Positions 16,524 to 25,853 of a stretch of DNA of 37,118 bases are shown here, one piece after another. Under the pieces are notes generated by a model. That model saw only the letters and a list, made by a program, of their open reading frames with translations, did not search any database and was not told where the DNA came from. Each line of letters starts with the position of its first letter. Within the stretch, counting starts at the first letter, position 1. The position numbers and the translations under genes were made by a program. The stretch comes from Planctomycetaceae bacterium (GTDB lineage Bacteria > Planctomycetota > Planctomycetia > Pirellulales > Thermoguttaceae), in the NCBI GenBank assembly GCA_012719125.1, contig JAAYAY010000156.1:1-37118 (forward strand). Reading direction: 5' to 3'.

Positions 16524-19496
16524 TCACTTCTCCGCCAACTCCATGGCCTGCAGTTGCCGGTCAAAGTCGGCGGGCAGGTTCGCCACGGGTTTGCCCGCGT
16601 CGCGACCCGCATAGCACAACAAGTTCCGCAGCAGCCGCTCGGCGACCGGGTTCTTGTCCATGTGCTCACGAATCAGCAGGGTGTTGAGCAGGAACCGGCC
16701 TTCGCCCAATCGATACTCGGCCAGCATCAACCCGGAGGAATAGTCGAACGACGCGTTGTTCGCTCCGGCGATGGCCTGGATCGGCGGCTCCTGGCCCGAG
16801 AAGACCGTGTCCGGAATAATCTCGCGGTAGAAGGCGTAGTCCATCATTCCACCGCACGGCAGCCCCTCGAACACCGGATGTGTCTTCGCCCATTCGTCCT
16901 TGTGATACAACCAGCCGGCCGGTGCCGGCAGACTTCCCTTGGTCTCCAGCGGCAGCCATCCGACCGGATTGTCTCCGCGCCGGAAGACGCCGGGTGACAG
17001 AAAGACGGCCGAACCCCCCTGCGCGATGTGCCGAACCAGTTCCCGCCACGCCGCCGGAGAATTCTCGGCAGGCGGTGAAGAGACAAGTATGAGCTCGCGC
17101 CGCTCGGGCACTTTGGACGAAAACGGCCGCGTGCGGATGCGGTGTTCGACCAGCCACGCGGTCAATTCCGGGTCGTCGCCCCATAGGACCACTTCTATCT
17201 CCACCTCCGGCATCGTGGACGCGTCGGCAACGTGGAACACCGCCTCGCCGCCCATCGGCGCCCCGCCCCGCTCCATCGTGGCCAGGAACCGATACGTGCC
17301 GGCGGGGCCGTCGATTACCGCCTGGTCGGAGAAGAACGGGATTACCAGCGGAGGTTCGCCGCTGGAGTCCCCAGCGGGCACCGTCACGTTCACGACTCGT
17401 TCGAAGACTCGCGTCCTGTCGGGGCCGATCGCCTGGAGCCGCACGGGATACTCGCCCGGCGGCAAGGCGTCTTCATTGGCAAGAACGGCTTCGAGCTTGA
17501 CGGCGGAACCCCGATACACCTGCTCCGGCTCGACGAACAGGCACAGGCGGAGCGGCGCCAACGCCTCGAAGATCGCGTCCGTTGTCCCGGGCTTCAACTC
17601 ACGGAAGGTGGTGAACAGTCCCTCGCCGCTCATTCCCTGGTCGACCGTGCCCGTCAGGCTGTGGGCGACGAGGTTCGGGTTGGCTCGCAGGGCGTTCAGG
17701 CCGTACAGACGCTCGGCTGCCATGCGGCGAATACTCTGGGCAAAGAAATCCTGAGGCGAGGTAAAACACTCCGACATTGTCCAGCGGTCCCAATCGGTCA
17801 GAAACCGATCCAGCTTGTCGCGATAGAACCGGGCATCCTCCACATCCTCTTTGCCGAGTCGTTCGTAATGGCGAGCGACGCGCCACAGATCCACGGCGCT
17901 GCCGACCCCGTACTCGGACACGAACATGGGGTTTTTCCCCTCGCCGATCGTGCGCAAGGTGGCGATCACCGATGGCGTGTGCGGAACGTGCTGGTAGGGA
18001 TGCTGGTCGTCGAGAACGTCTTCCCAACGGTCGGAGCCCGGATTGCTCAGGCTGCCGGCGGCGATTCCCGCCGACGCGTCGCGGCCGCGCAGATCCCAGC
18101 GTCCGCTGTTCAGCATGACCAGCCGCGTGTCGTCAAGAGAGCGCACGAGAGGCAGCGCCTCGACGGCATTGCGAAACACCGGGCCGTCCGGAGTCTCGTT
18201 GAGCAGCCCCCAGATTACGACGGAGGGATGGTTGCGATCGCGCAGGATCATCTCCGTCAAGCCGCGATCGTACCGCGCTTTCATGTTGGGAGAGTCCGCG
18301 AGGCACCAACTCCCATAGGGTTCTTCGTAGACCAGGAGGCCGATCTCGTCGCAGAGATCGAGTTGGTACCGCGTGGCCATGCCGGCAATGAAGCGAATGG
18401 CATTGAACCCCATGACCTTCACGTTGAACAGATCGCGGCGCAGCATGTCCGGGTCGGGCGGCAACTGCAAGCCCACGGGGCAATGGTTGCCGGTGTGCGA
18501 GCACTTCAGAAGCAGTCGCTTTCCATTCAAGCGGAAATAGCCATCCTCGAAGCGGAAATCGCGGAAGCCGCAGCGAACGGACCGCTCATCGAAGGAGCGG
18601 CTGTCGTTTTGTCGGATTCGTACGGTCACCCGGTAGAGATTGGGCTCGCTCAACTCCCATCGTCGCGGATTGGCCAGGGGCAAGTCGAGCTTCACGTGAG
18701 AATCGCCCGGCGGGAGGAGTTTTTCGACGGCAGTGCCGCTGAGCGTTTCGCCGGTTGTGGGGGCTACCGTGCACTCCAGGCGTCCCGACGTTTCTCGCGG
18801 GGAGGCGTTTCGGATGCGGACCTGCACCCGGACCGTTTCCGCCTTCATGTCGCCGCCGGCAAACACGTCGTCGACGTAGACGGCAGGTACGGCCAGCAGT
18901 TCGACCGAGTCGACGATCCCGCCATGATTGTAGGAAGCACCGGCGCGGTAGGGGATGACCTTGTTGCGATGCGGCGTTTCATTCAGAACGATGCCGTCGA
19001 TCGGCGTGTGGGTGGGGTTCAACACGCGCACGGCAAGCCGGTTGACGGCGTTGGGCTTGACGGCATCGGTGACGTCGAGCGTGAAGGGCGTCTCGCCCCC
19101 CTCGTGCCCGCCGACGTCGAGCCCGTTGAGCCAGACTTCGGCCCGGTAGTCGACTGCCCAGAAGCGGAGAAGGTACCGCCCTCCCGCGTGCGGATTGCTC
19201 GGCGCACGGAAGTCGTGCCAATACCAGGCCACGCCGTGATAGCCGGGAAATGCATCCTGGATGATCCAGGGAACTCCGGTCGGTTTCGTGTCGGGTGGGG
19301 GCTCACCCTGCCAGTGCTGCTCCCGGCCCACGTTCGCCGCATCGGTCGCGAGAAGCCAATTCTCGCCGTCGAGAGAGACTACGAGCGAGCCGGCGGGCTG
19401 AGCGGTGAGCGTGGGGGACGCAGCTTCGTCATCCTGTGCCAATACCCACCCAGGAAACACGAGCACAGCGGCCAATGGCAACAGAGTACGTCTCAT
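16524..19496 (-). CDS. Secreted glycoside hydrolase family 2 enzyme (beta-galactosidase/mannosidase/glucuronidase type)
   Basis: A 990-residue exported enzyme. The signal peptide is residues 1-20. It has the GH2 order: sugar-binding jelly roll (about 55-200, with VDYRAEVWLNG), immunoglobulin-like domain (200-310), and TIM barrel (310-600). The barrel carries the acid/base Glu in IWGLLNE (about residue 434) and the nucleophile Glu in MFVSEYG (about residue 528). Extra C-terminal beta domains and an IPFFSD/GATase-like tail (DYSSGLMLAEYRLG) make it longer than typical GH2. The sugar specificity is not readable. I chose the MRRTLL start over one 13 codons upstream because GGAGGA sits just before it. 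It is divergent from the DegT gene across 235 bases. Confidence 0.85.
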   Translation of the reverse strand: MRRTLLPLAAVLVFPGWVLAQDDEAASPTLTAQPAGSLVVSLDGENWLLATDAANVGREQHWQGEPPPDTKPTGVPWIIQDAFPGYHGVAWYWHDFRAPSNPHAGGRYLLRFWAVDYRAEVWLNGLDVGGHEGGETPFTLDVTDAVKPNAVNRLAVRVLNPTHTPIDGIVLNETPHRNKVIPYRAGASYNHGGIVDSVELLAVPAVYVDDVFAGGDMKAETVRVQVRIRNASPRETSGRLECTVAPTTGETLSGTAVEKLLPPGDSHVKLDLPLANPRRWELSEPNLYRVTVRIRQNDSRSFDERSVRCGFRDFRFEDGYFRLNGKRLLLKCSHTGNHCPVGLQLPPDPDMLRRDLFNVKVMGFNAIRFIAGMATRYQLDLCDEIGLLVYEEPYGSWCLADSPNMKARYDRGLTEMILRDRNHPSVVIWGLLNETPDGPVFRNAVEALPLVRSLDDTRLVMLNSGRWDLRGRDASAGIAAGSLSNPGSDRWEDVLDDQHPYQHVPHTPSVIATLRTIGEGKNPMFVSEYGVGSAVDLWRVARHYERLGKEDVEDARFYRDKLDRFLTDWDRWTMSECFTSPQDFFAQSIRRMAAERLYGLNALRANPNLVAHSLTGTVDQGMSGEGLFTTFRELKPGTTDAIFEALAPLRLCLFVEPEQVYRGSAVKLEAVLANEDALPPGEYPVRLQAIGPDRTRVFERVVNVTVPAGDSSGEPPLVIPFFSDQAVIDGPAGTYRFLATMERGGAPMGGEAVFHVADASTMPEVEIEVVLWGDDPELTAWLVEHRIRTRPFSSKVPERRELILVSSPPAENSPAAWRELVRHIAQGGSAVFLSPGVFRRGDNPVGWLPLETKGSLPAPAGWLYHKDEWAKTHPVFEGLPCGGMMDYAFYREIIPDTVFSGQEPPIQAIAGANNASFDYSSGLMLAEYRLGEGRFLLNTLLIREHMDKNPVAERLLRNLLCYAGRDAGKPVANLPADFDRQLQAMELAEK

Positions 19497-19633
19497 GATG
19501 TCCTCCAGAATCCGATTCCCTGAAAATCGCGGCACGGGCGCCGTCCATAGGATCAGTCTCCTCCGGGGCTGTCAAGATGCCGCTTCCTCTGCGCCACCGC
19601 GTGTTTCTGGCATTTCGCCGTGTCGGCGTCTGC

Positions 19634-19662
19634 TGGCTTCACCCGATCGGACGCGTTACGAT
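19634..19662 (+). promoter_or_regulatory. Candidate promoter of the DegT gene
   Basis: TGGCTT (19634-19639) and TACGAT (19657-19662) are 17 bases apart, 70 bases ahead of the ATG at 19732. The -10 region TTACGATGGT is identical to that before the RND adaptor gene at 21132-21141, which supports but does not prove a shared promoter type. Confidence 0.4.
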
Positions 19663-19731
19663 GGTGGATATTCTCGGCCAAAATGCGTTGCGCCGATCCG
19701 TTGGGGAAAACTGATTCGTTCGGAGGTAGCC

Positions 19732-21090
19732 ATGAGCCAGAACAACGTTTCACGTCGTGGATTCATCCGGTCGGCATCCGCGGGTGCGGCGGCCGTCACG
19801 GCGGGTGTCGTCGGTGCTTACGGAAGTTCTGCCGAGAAGGCCAATACCCTGGCCGTGCTGGGGGGCACTCCGGTGCGGAAAGAACCGTTTCCCGTGTGGC
19901 CCCAGACCACGGCCGAGATCGAGAAGTCGCTTGTTGCCGCGTTTCGGTCCCGCAAGTGGGGTCGCACATTGGGCGAACGCCGGCACGGCTCGGGGCAGGT
20001 TGGCCAGTTCGAGAAGCGGTTTGCCGAGATGGTGGGGGCCAAGCACTGCCTGGGAACCGGCTCCGGTACCCAATCGTTACACACGGCCCTGCATGCCGTG
20101 GGTGTGGAAGCCGGCGACGAGGTGCTCGTGGCCCCTTGCACCTACCTCGCGTCGATCCAGGCCGTGCTGATGTGCAACGCCTTGCCCGTGTTCGTCGACG
20201 TCGACCTCGATACGTTTCAAATGGACCCGAACAAGATCGAGCCGCTCGTCAACGAGAACACGCGCGCGATCGAGCCGGTCCATATCGGCGGCATCCCCTG
20301 CGACATGGAACCGCTCATGGCGGTCGCCGCGAAGCACAATCTCAAGGTCGTCGAGGACGCGGCCCAGGCTCACCTGGCGGAATACAAGGGAAAGAAGTGC
20401 GGCACCTTCGGCGATCTGGGCTGCTTCAGCTTTCAGACCAGCAAGGTGATCGCCTGCGGCGAAGGCGGTGCGATTGTCGGCGACGACGGCGAGCTCATGG
20501 AGAAATGCTACACGTTCCACAACATCGGCCTGTCGAGCGATGGAAAGGGCGCCGCCGTCGGTACCAAGTACCGGATGCACGAGTTCGAGGCGGCCGTGTT
20601 GAATCCTCAACTCGCGACGCTGGCCGAACAGACCAAGGCAAGAAACGAGAGCGCCGCTTATCTTGCCAAGAGGCTGGAGGAGATCCCGGGAATCAAGCCG
20701 CAGAAACTCTACGACGGAGTCAGCCAGGCCGCCTACTACATCTACGGGTTCCGGTACCAGAAGGAGCATTTCAACGACGCTCCCAAGGAGAAGTTCCTGA
20801 GGGCGCTGCGCGGAGAGGGAATTCGGTTCACGACCATGTACTTCGACGAGTTGAACAAGCAGCCGTTCATCGAAAACACCTTGAACTCGCGGACCTTCCA
20901 GAAGATCTTCCCAAAGGAGCGGCTCCGGCAGTACCGGGAGCAGAACCACTGCCCGAGCAACGATCAGTTGTCTGCCGAAGGCGTCTGGCTGCCTCAGTAT
21001 GCCTTTCTGGGCGGCAAGGAACTCATGGACGACATCGCCGATGCGATGGCGAAAATCCATGAAAACCGGGAGCAGCTTGCCCGAGTCTGA
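19732..21090 (+). CDS. Tat-exported DegT/DnrJ/EryC1/StrS-family aminotransferase
   Basis: A 452-residue PLP-dependent fold-type I protein. The N-terminus has a twin-arginine signal (SRRGFIRSA, residues 7-15) and an alanine-rich hydrophobic stretch to about residue 30. The core shows GTGSGTQSLHTAL (phosphate binding), VVEDAAQAH (Asp contacting the pyridine N), and CFSFQTSKVIACGEGG in which Lys238 should form the Schiff base. Family members aminate keto-sugars or oxidise or dehydrate sugar derivatives. Export of such an enzyme is unusual for the family but recurs in planctomycetes, so its substrate may be a free periplasmic sugar. CGGAGG lies 5-6 bases before the ATG. Divergent from the GH2 gene, which may share its role. 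Confidence 0.85.
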   Translation: MSQNNVSRRGFIRSASAGAAAVTAGVVGAYGSSAEKANTLAVLGGTPVRKEPFPVWPQTTAEIEKSLVAAFRSRKWGRTLGERRHGSGQVGQFEKRFAEMVGAKHCLGTGSGTQSLHTALHAVGVEAGDEVLVAPCTYLASIQAVLMCNALPVFVDVDLDTFQMDPNKIEPLVNENTRAIEPVHIGGIPCDMEPLMAVAAKHNLKVVEDAAQAHLAEYKGKKCGTFGDLGCFSFQTSKVIACGEGGAIVGDDGELMEKCYTFHNIGLSSDGKGAAVGTKYRMHEFEAAVLNPQLATLAEQTKARNESAAYLAKRLEEIPGIKPQKLYDGVSQAAYYIYGFRYQKEHFNDAPKEKFLRALRGEGIRFTTMYFDELNKQPFIENTLNSRTFQKIFPKERLRQYREQNHCPSNDQLSAEGVWLPQYAFLGGKELMDDIADAMAKIHENREQLARV

Positions 21091-21109
21091 CCGCGAGACC
21101 TTTTATGAG

Positions 21110-21138
21110 TTGAATCCCGGTTTGCCGGCCATTACGAT
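21110..21138 (+). promoter_or_regulatory. Candidate promoter of the RND efflux operon
   Basis: TTGAAT (21110-21115), a 17-base spacer, and TACGAT (21133-21138) lie 85 bases ahead of the adaptor gene's GTG. The spacing is ideal for sigma-70, and the -10 sequence context repeats that before the DegT gene. Confidence 0.45.
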
Positions 21139-21222
21139 GGTAGTTTCGAGAACTCAGGCAAGCCGACGCGCCCGGCATCGGCAGGCTGTGAGTCGATTCT
21201 CCCGAGCTACGGAGGCCGTTTC

Positions 21223-22500
21223 GTGTCAGCACTCAAGCCTGGTGGCGAATTCCTCGGACGCTGGGGGACACTGGCAGGGATTCTCCCGTGCCTGGTGGCC
21301 CTTGCGGGCGGATGCGGAATGAGTTCCGCCAAATCACTCCAGACGCAGGAACCGCCGCCGCCGGAGGTTGAGGTGGCCCGCCCGGCGCTCAAGGAGGTGA
21401 TCGACTACTTCGAGTTCCCGGGGCAGACGGCGGCCGTGGGAGAGGTGGAGATCCGCGCCCGGGTGACCGGCTACATCGTCAAGGTGAATTTCGAAGACGG
21501 CCAGGAGGTGAAAGCGGGAGACGTGCTGTTTGAAATCGATCCGCGTCCCTATCAGGCGGCGCTGGATCAGGCACGAGGCGAGTTGGCGCGCCAGCAGGCC
21601 ACCCTGGTCAAGGCCGAGACCGACCTTGCCCGCTCCGAGCGATTGCGGCCTTCCGGCGCCGTGAGCGAGGACGAATACGAACAGGACGTGGCACAACTGG
21701 CGATCGTCAAGGCCGCCATCCAGACGGCGGAGGCCGCCGTCCGGAATGCCGAGTTGAACCTGGAGTTCACCAAGGTGGTCTCCCCCATCGACGGACGGGT
21801 CGGCCGGAGACTGATCACGGAAGGCAACTTCGTGCAGCCGGGGCTCGACGAGTCGACGGTTCTCACGACCGTGGTAACCACCAGGCCGATCTATGTCTAC
21901 TTCGACGTGGAGGAGCCGGTGCTGCTGAAATACCTCGGATCGCTCTGGCAGGCCGACGGGAAGTCGTTGCTGGATCGCATCGAACAGCTCGGCGTGCCGG
22001 TCGAAATCGGTCTGGCCGACGAGACCGGTTTCCCTCACGTCGGAACGCTTGATTTTGTCGACAACCAGGTCGATCGGGGAACGGGAACCATCCAGGCACG
22101 GGCCGTGTTTGAGAAACCCGCCGCCTGTCTCTCTCCGGGGCTCTATGTGCGCGTGCGGATGCCTTTCGGCCAGGCTCGTCCGGCCGTGCTGGTGCCCGAC
22201 CGCGCCATCGGCACCGATCTCAAGGAGAAGTACCTTCTGGCCGTGAATGCAGAGAACGTCGTCGAGCGCCGGCTGGTTCAGGTGGGATCACTCCACGACG
22301 GGCTTCGCGAGATTCAGTCGGGCATCGGTCCCGACGACCGGATCATCGTCGAGGGCCTGCAACGAGCCCGCGGGGGACTCGCGGTGATTCCGAAATCGGC
22401 GGAACCCGAGAAGGCCGTGGCGGATGTCGCGGCATCGGCGGACTCGGAGTACAAAGCCGGAAACGAAACGGCCGGCGAGAATGCTGCGGAGAGTCACTGA
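21223..22500 (+). CDS. RND efflux membrane fusion (adaptor) lipoprotein, AcrA/MexA-like
   Basis: A 425-residue periplasmic adaptor of the HlyD/AcrA family. The signal ends in LVALAGGCGMSS, a lipobox-like site, so it is probably lipid-anchored. A lipoyl half (VEIRARVTGYIVKVNFEDGQEVKAGDVLFEIDP), a coiled-coil hairpin (about residues 108-185), the second lipoyl half (LEFTKVVSPIDGRVGRRLITEGNFV), and beta-barrel and membrane-proximal domains follow in the expected order. An acidic, alanine-rich tail of about 40 residues is extra. GTG start with GGAGG 7-8 bases upstream. It is followed 52 bases later by the pump gene, so they form one operon; no outer-membrane channel gene is nearby. Confidence 0.9.
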   Translation: MSALKPGGEFLGRWGTLAGILPCLVALAGGCGMSSAKSLQTQEPPPPEVEVARPALKEVIDYFEFPGQTAAVGEVEIRARVTGYIVKVNFEDGQEVKAGDVLFEIDPRPYQAALDQARGELARQQATLVKAETDLARSERLRPSGAVSEDEYEQDVAQLAIVKAAIQTAEAAVRNAELNLEFTKVVSPIDGRVGRRLITEGNFVQPGLDESTVLTTVVTTRPIYVYFDVEEPVLLKYLGSLWQADGKSLLDRIEQLGVPVEIGLADETGFPHVGTLDFVDNQVDRGTGTIQARAVFEKPAACLSPGLYVRVRMPFGQARPAVLVPDRAIGTDLKEKYLLAVNAENVVERRLVQVGSLHDGLREIQSGIGPDDRIIVEGLQRARGGLAVIPKSAEPEKAVADVAASADSEYKAGNETAGENAAESH

Positions 22501-22552
22501 ACGGCCCGAAGCGTCAGATCGGTTTGACGGGGACTGGAAGAGGTAGCGGCTG

Positions 22553-25500
22553 ATGTTTTCGCGGTTCTTTATCGATCGTCCGATTCTGGCCTCCGTGCCC
22601 TCGATCATCATCACGCTGCTCGGGCTCGCGGCAGTCTTCCAGTTGCCCGTCTCCCAGTATCCGGAGATCACTCCGCCGACGGTGCGCGTGTCGTGCGTCT
22701 ACCCGGGCGCCGGCGCCCAGGTGGTGGCCAACACGATCGCCGCCCCGATCGAGCAGCAGGTCAACGGGGTGGAAGACATGCTCTACATGTCTTCTCAGTG
22801 CAGCAACGACGGTTCGTACAGCCTGTCGGTGACGTTCAAGGTCGGAACCGACCTGAACATGGCCCAGGTGCTCGTGCAGAATCGCGTCGCCCTGGCCTTG
22901 CCGACCTTGCCCGACGTGGTCAAAGCGGTCGGCGTAACGACCGCCAAACGATCTCCCGACTTGATGCTGATGGTCAACCTGGTTTCACCCGGCAAGCAAT
23001 ACAATCAACTCTACCTGAACAATTATGCGACGATCTTCGTTCGCGACGAGTTGGCGAGGCTCGACGGAGTCGGCGACGCCATGGTTTTCGGGCAGCAGGC
23101 GTACAGCATGCGCGTGTGGCTCAACCCCGATCAACTGGCCTCTCGGAGCATGACCGTGGGCGACGTCGTGCGCGCGGTTCGCGAACAGAACGTGCAGGTT
23201 GCAGCAGGCCAGGTGGGGCAGCGGCCGGCGGCGCCGGGGATCGACTTCCAGTACACGATGACCACCCTGGGCCGGCTCGAGGAACCGGAACAGTTCGCCG
23301 AGATTGTCGTCAAGACCGAGGGCGACGGGCGAGTGGTGCGGCTCCGCGACGTGGCCCGGATCGAATTGGGGGCCAGGAGTTCCGACTCGACGACCCGCTT
23401 GGACGGAATGCCGGCGGCAGGCATCGGGGTGTTTCAGCTTCCCGGCTCGAATGCGCTGGCCGCGTCGGATCGCGTCAAGGCGAAGATGAAGGAACTCTCG
23501 GAGCGTTTTCCTGAAGGCGTCGAGTACCGCATCGTCTACGATACAACCCCCTACATCCGGGAATCGGTGCGGGAAGTCTTCAAGACGCTGCGCGACGCCG
23601 TGATTCTGGTGGCCGTCGTCGTGGTTGCGTTCCTGCAGAACTGGCGTTCGGCCTTGATACCCCTGATCGCCGTGCCCGTGGCAATCATCGGCACCTTTGC
23701 CGCCATGGCCGTGATGGGCTTCAGCCTGAACACCCTTTCGCTGTTCGGGCTGGTGCTGGCGATCGGCATCGTGGTCGACGACGCCATCGTCGTCGTTGAG
23801 GCGACCGAACACCACATCGAGCAGGGACTCCTCCCCCTGGCGGCCGCCCACAAGGCCATGGAGGAGGTGTCGGGTGCTCTGATCGCCATCGGCCTGGTGC
23901 TGACCTGCGTGTTCGTGCCCTGCGTGTTCATCTCGGGAATCAGCGGGATGTTCTTTCGCCAGTTCGCCCTGACGATCGCGGTTTCGACGATCCTTTCGGC
24001 CTTGAATTCGCTGACGCTCAGTCCGGCTTTGTGCGCGATCCTGCTGAAACCCCGCCATGCCCATCGCGATCCGCTGACCCGAGTGCTGAATTTCTTGCTG
24101 GGCTGGTTCTTCGCGCTGTTCAACAAGGTCTTTTCTCTGTCGGTTGCGGGGTACACTCGCACGGTGGGCAAGCTCCTCCGCGTCAGCGTTCTTGTGCTGC
24201 TCGTCTATGGCGGATTGCTCTATTTGACGGACTGGAGCATTCGCCGGGTTCCCACCGGGTTCATTCCCAACCAGGATCAAGGGTACTTGTACGTGGTCGT
24301 GCAGTTGCCCGACTCCTCGTCGCTGGAGCGGACCGAGAAAGCCATGACGCACGTCGACGAGATTGTCCGCTCGACGCCCGGCGTCGGCCATACGATCTGC
24401 ATCGCCGGCATGTCCTTCGTCTTGCAGGCGAACGGATCGCACTTGGGGACCATGTTCGTGGTGCTCGACCCCTTCGAGGAACGGCACTCCGTGGAACGGA
24501 ACGCCGAAAATGTCGTTGCAGCTCTTCGCCGGCGGCTCTCCAAGGAAGTCAGCGAGGCCGCGGTGGCCGTCTTCGCTGCACCGCCGATCCGGGGCCTGGG
24601 CAGCGCCGGCGGCTTCAGGATCATGATCGAGGACCGCGGCGGCGTGGGCGTGGAGACGCTTCAAGCGCAAACCGATAACCTGATCGCCTTGGGCAACAAG
24701 GAGCCGGGACTGGTCGGCCTGTTCACCGTGTTTCGCGCCAACACGCCGCAGTTGTACGTCGACGTCGACCGCACCAAGTGCAAAGCGATGAACGTTTCGT
24801 TGAGCGAAGTGTTCGACGCCCTGCAAGTCAACATGGGCGGGCTGTACGTCAACGACTTCAATCTGTTCGGACGAACGTGGCAGGTGAACGTCCAGGCGGA
24901 TACTCCTTTCCGGATGGATCGCAACGACGTGCGCCGGTTGAGAGTCCGCAACGGCCAGGGCGACATGGTGCCCCTGGGGACGCTGGCCGGCGTCGAGGAT
25001 GCCGCCGGCCCCTTCGTGATCAATCGCTACAACATGTATCCGGCGGCGTCGATCAACGGCGCCGGCCTGCCCGGCGTGAGTACGGGCGAAACGATTGCCG
25101 TTATGGAACGGCTTGCCAGGCAGCATCTGCCGTCGACGATGGGGTTCGAATGGACCGAAGTCACCTACCTGCAGATCATTGCCGGGAGCACGACCCTGTT
25201 CGTCTTCGGCGGCGCCGTGGTGCTGGTGTTCCTGGTCCTCGCCGGGCAGTACGAGAGCTGGTCGTTGCCGCTGGCCGTCATACTCGTGGTGCCGATGTGC
25301 ATCCTTTGCGCCGTCGCCGGCGTGGCGATCGCCGGCATGGACGTCAACATCTTCACGCAGATTGCCTTCGTCGTACTCGTCGGCCTGGCCAGCAAAAACG
25401 CCATCCTGATCGTCGAATTCGCCAAGGCCAAGCGGGAAGGCGGCATGTCGCGATACGAGGCCACCCTGGCCGCCTGCCGATTGCGCCTGCGGCCGATCAT

Positions 25501-25711
25501 GATGACGTCGTTCGCCTTCATCCTCGGCGTGGTTCCCCTGGTCGTCTCCAGCGGGGCCGGCGCAGAGATGCGGCGGACCTTGGGGGTGGCCGTCTTCAGC
25601 GGCATGCTCGGAGTCACGGCCTTCGGCATCTTTCTCACGCCCGTGTTCTACTACGTGATCCAATGGTTCGCCGACCGCAGGCAGCAGAGGCTCGCGGCGC
25701 CGGACCGCTGA
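22553..25711 (+). CDS. RND multidrug-type efflux pump, HAE1 family (AcrB/MexB-like)
   Basis: A 1052-residue inner-membrane proton-driven pump, the normal length for HAE1. TM1 starts MFSRFFIDRPILASV. The proton-relay Asp pair is in GIVVDDAIVVVEATE (TM4) and the partner Lys in GLASKNAILIVEFAK (TM10). Two large periplasmic loops carry the usual pore and docking regions (VNGVEDMLYMSSQCSNDGS early, RGLGSAGGFRIMIEDRGG in the second). The drug or lipid exported is not predictable. GAAGAGG lies upstream of the ATG. With the adaptor it needs a TolC-type channel encoded elsewhere. Confidence 0.93.
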   Translation: MFSRFFIDRPILASVPSIIITLLGLAAVFQLPVSQYPEITPPTVRVSCVYPGAGAQVVANTIAAPIEQQVNGVEDMLYMSSQCSNDGSYSLSVTFKVGTDLNMAQVLVQNRVALALPTLPDVVKAVGVTTAKRSPDLMLMVNLVSPGKQYNQLYLNNYATIFVRDELARLDGVGDAMVFGQQAYSMRVWLNPDQLASRSMTVGDVVRAVREQNVQVAAGQVGQRPAAPGIDFQYTMTTLGRLEEPEQFAEIVVKTEGDGRVVRLRDVARIELGARSSDSTTRLDGMPAAGIGVFQLPGSNALAASDRVKAKMKELSERFPEGVEYRIVYDTTPYIRESVREVFKTLRDAVILVAVVVVAFLQNWRSALIPLIAVPVAIIGTFAAMAVMGFSLNTLSLFGLVLAIGIVVDDAIVVVEATEHHIEQGLLPLAAAHKAMEEVSGALIAIGLVLTCVFVPCVFISGISGMFFRQFALTIAVSTILSALNSLTLSPALCAILLKPRHAHRDPLTRVLNFLLGWFFALFNKVFSLSVAGYTRTVGKLLRVSVLVLLVYGGLLYLTDWSIRRVPTGFIPNQDQGYLYVVVQLPDSSSLERTEKAMTHVDEIVRSTPGVGHTICIAGMSFVLQANGSHLGTMFVVLDPFEERHSVERNAENVVAALRRRLSKEVSEAAVAVFAAPPIRGLGSAGGFRIMIEDRGGVGVETLQAQTDNLIALGNKEPGLVGLFTVFRANTPQLYVDVDRTKCKAMNVSLSEVFDALQVNMGGLYVNDFNLFGRTWQVNVQADTPFRMDRNDVRRLRVRNGQGDMVPLGTLAGVEDAAGPFVINRYNMYPAASINGAGLPGVSTGETIAVMERLARQHLPSTMGFEWTEVTYLQIIAGSTTLFVFGGAVVLVFLVLAGQYESWSLPLAVILVVPMCILCAVAGVAIAGMDVNIFTQIAFVVLVGLASKNAILIVEFAKAKREGGMSRYEATLAACRLRLRPIMMTSFAFILGVVPLVVSSGAGAEMRRTLGVAVFSGMLGVTAFGIFLTPVFYYVIQWFADRRQQRLAAPDR

Positions 25712-25740
25712 TTGCACGATTTGGCTCCACCCACTACAAT
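25712..25740 (+). promoter_or_regulatory. Possible promoter of the MMPL-type gene
   Basis: TTGCAC (25712-25717) and TACAAT (25735-25740) are 17 bases apart, directly after the stop of the pump gene and about 110 bases ahead of the chosen start of the next gene. If real, the MMPL-type gene has its own promoter besides read-through. Confidence 0.35.
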
Positions 25741-25853
25741 CGGCGCTAATGGAACGCTGTTGGGCGGCATCCGGCCTGGGAAACGCTTGTGTGCTTTTCG
25801 ACACTCGTATCCAGGCCCTGGCGAGTTCACCGCCAGGCGACGAAGACCACCGC

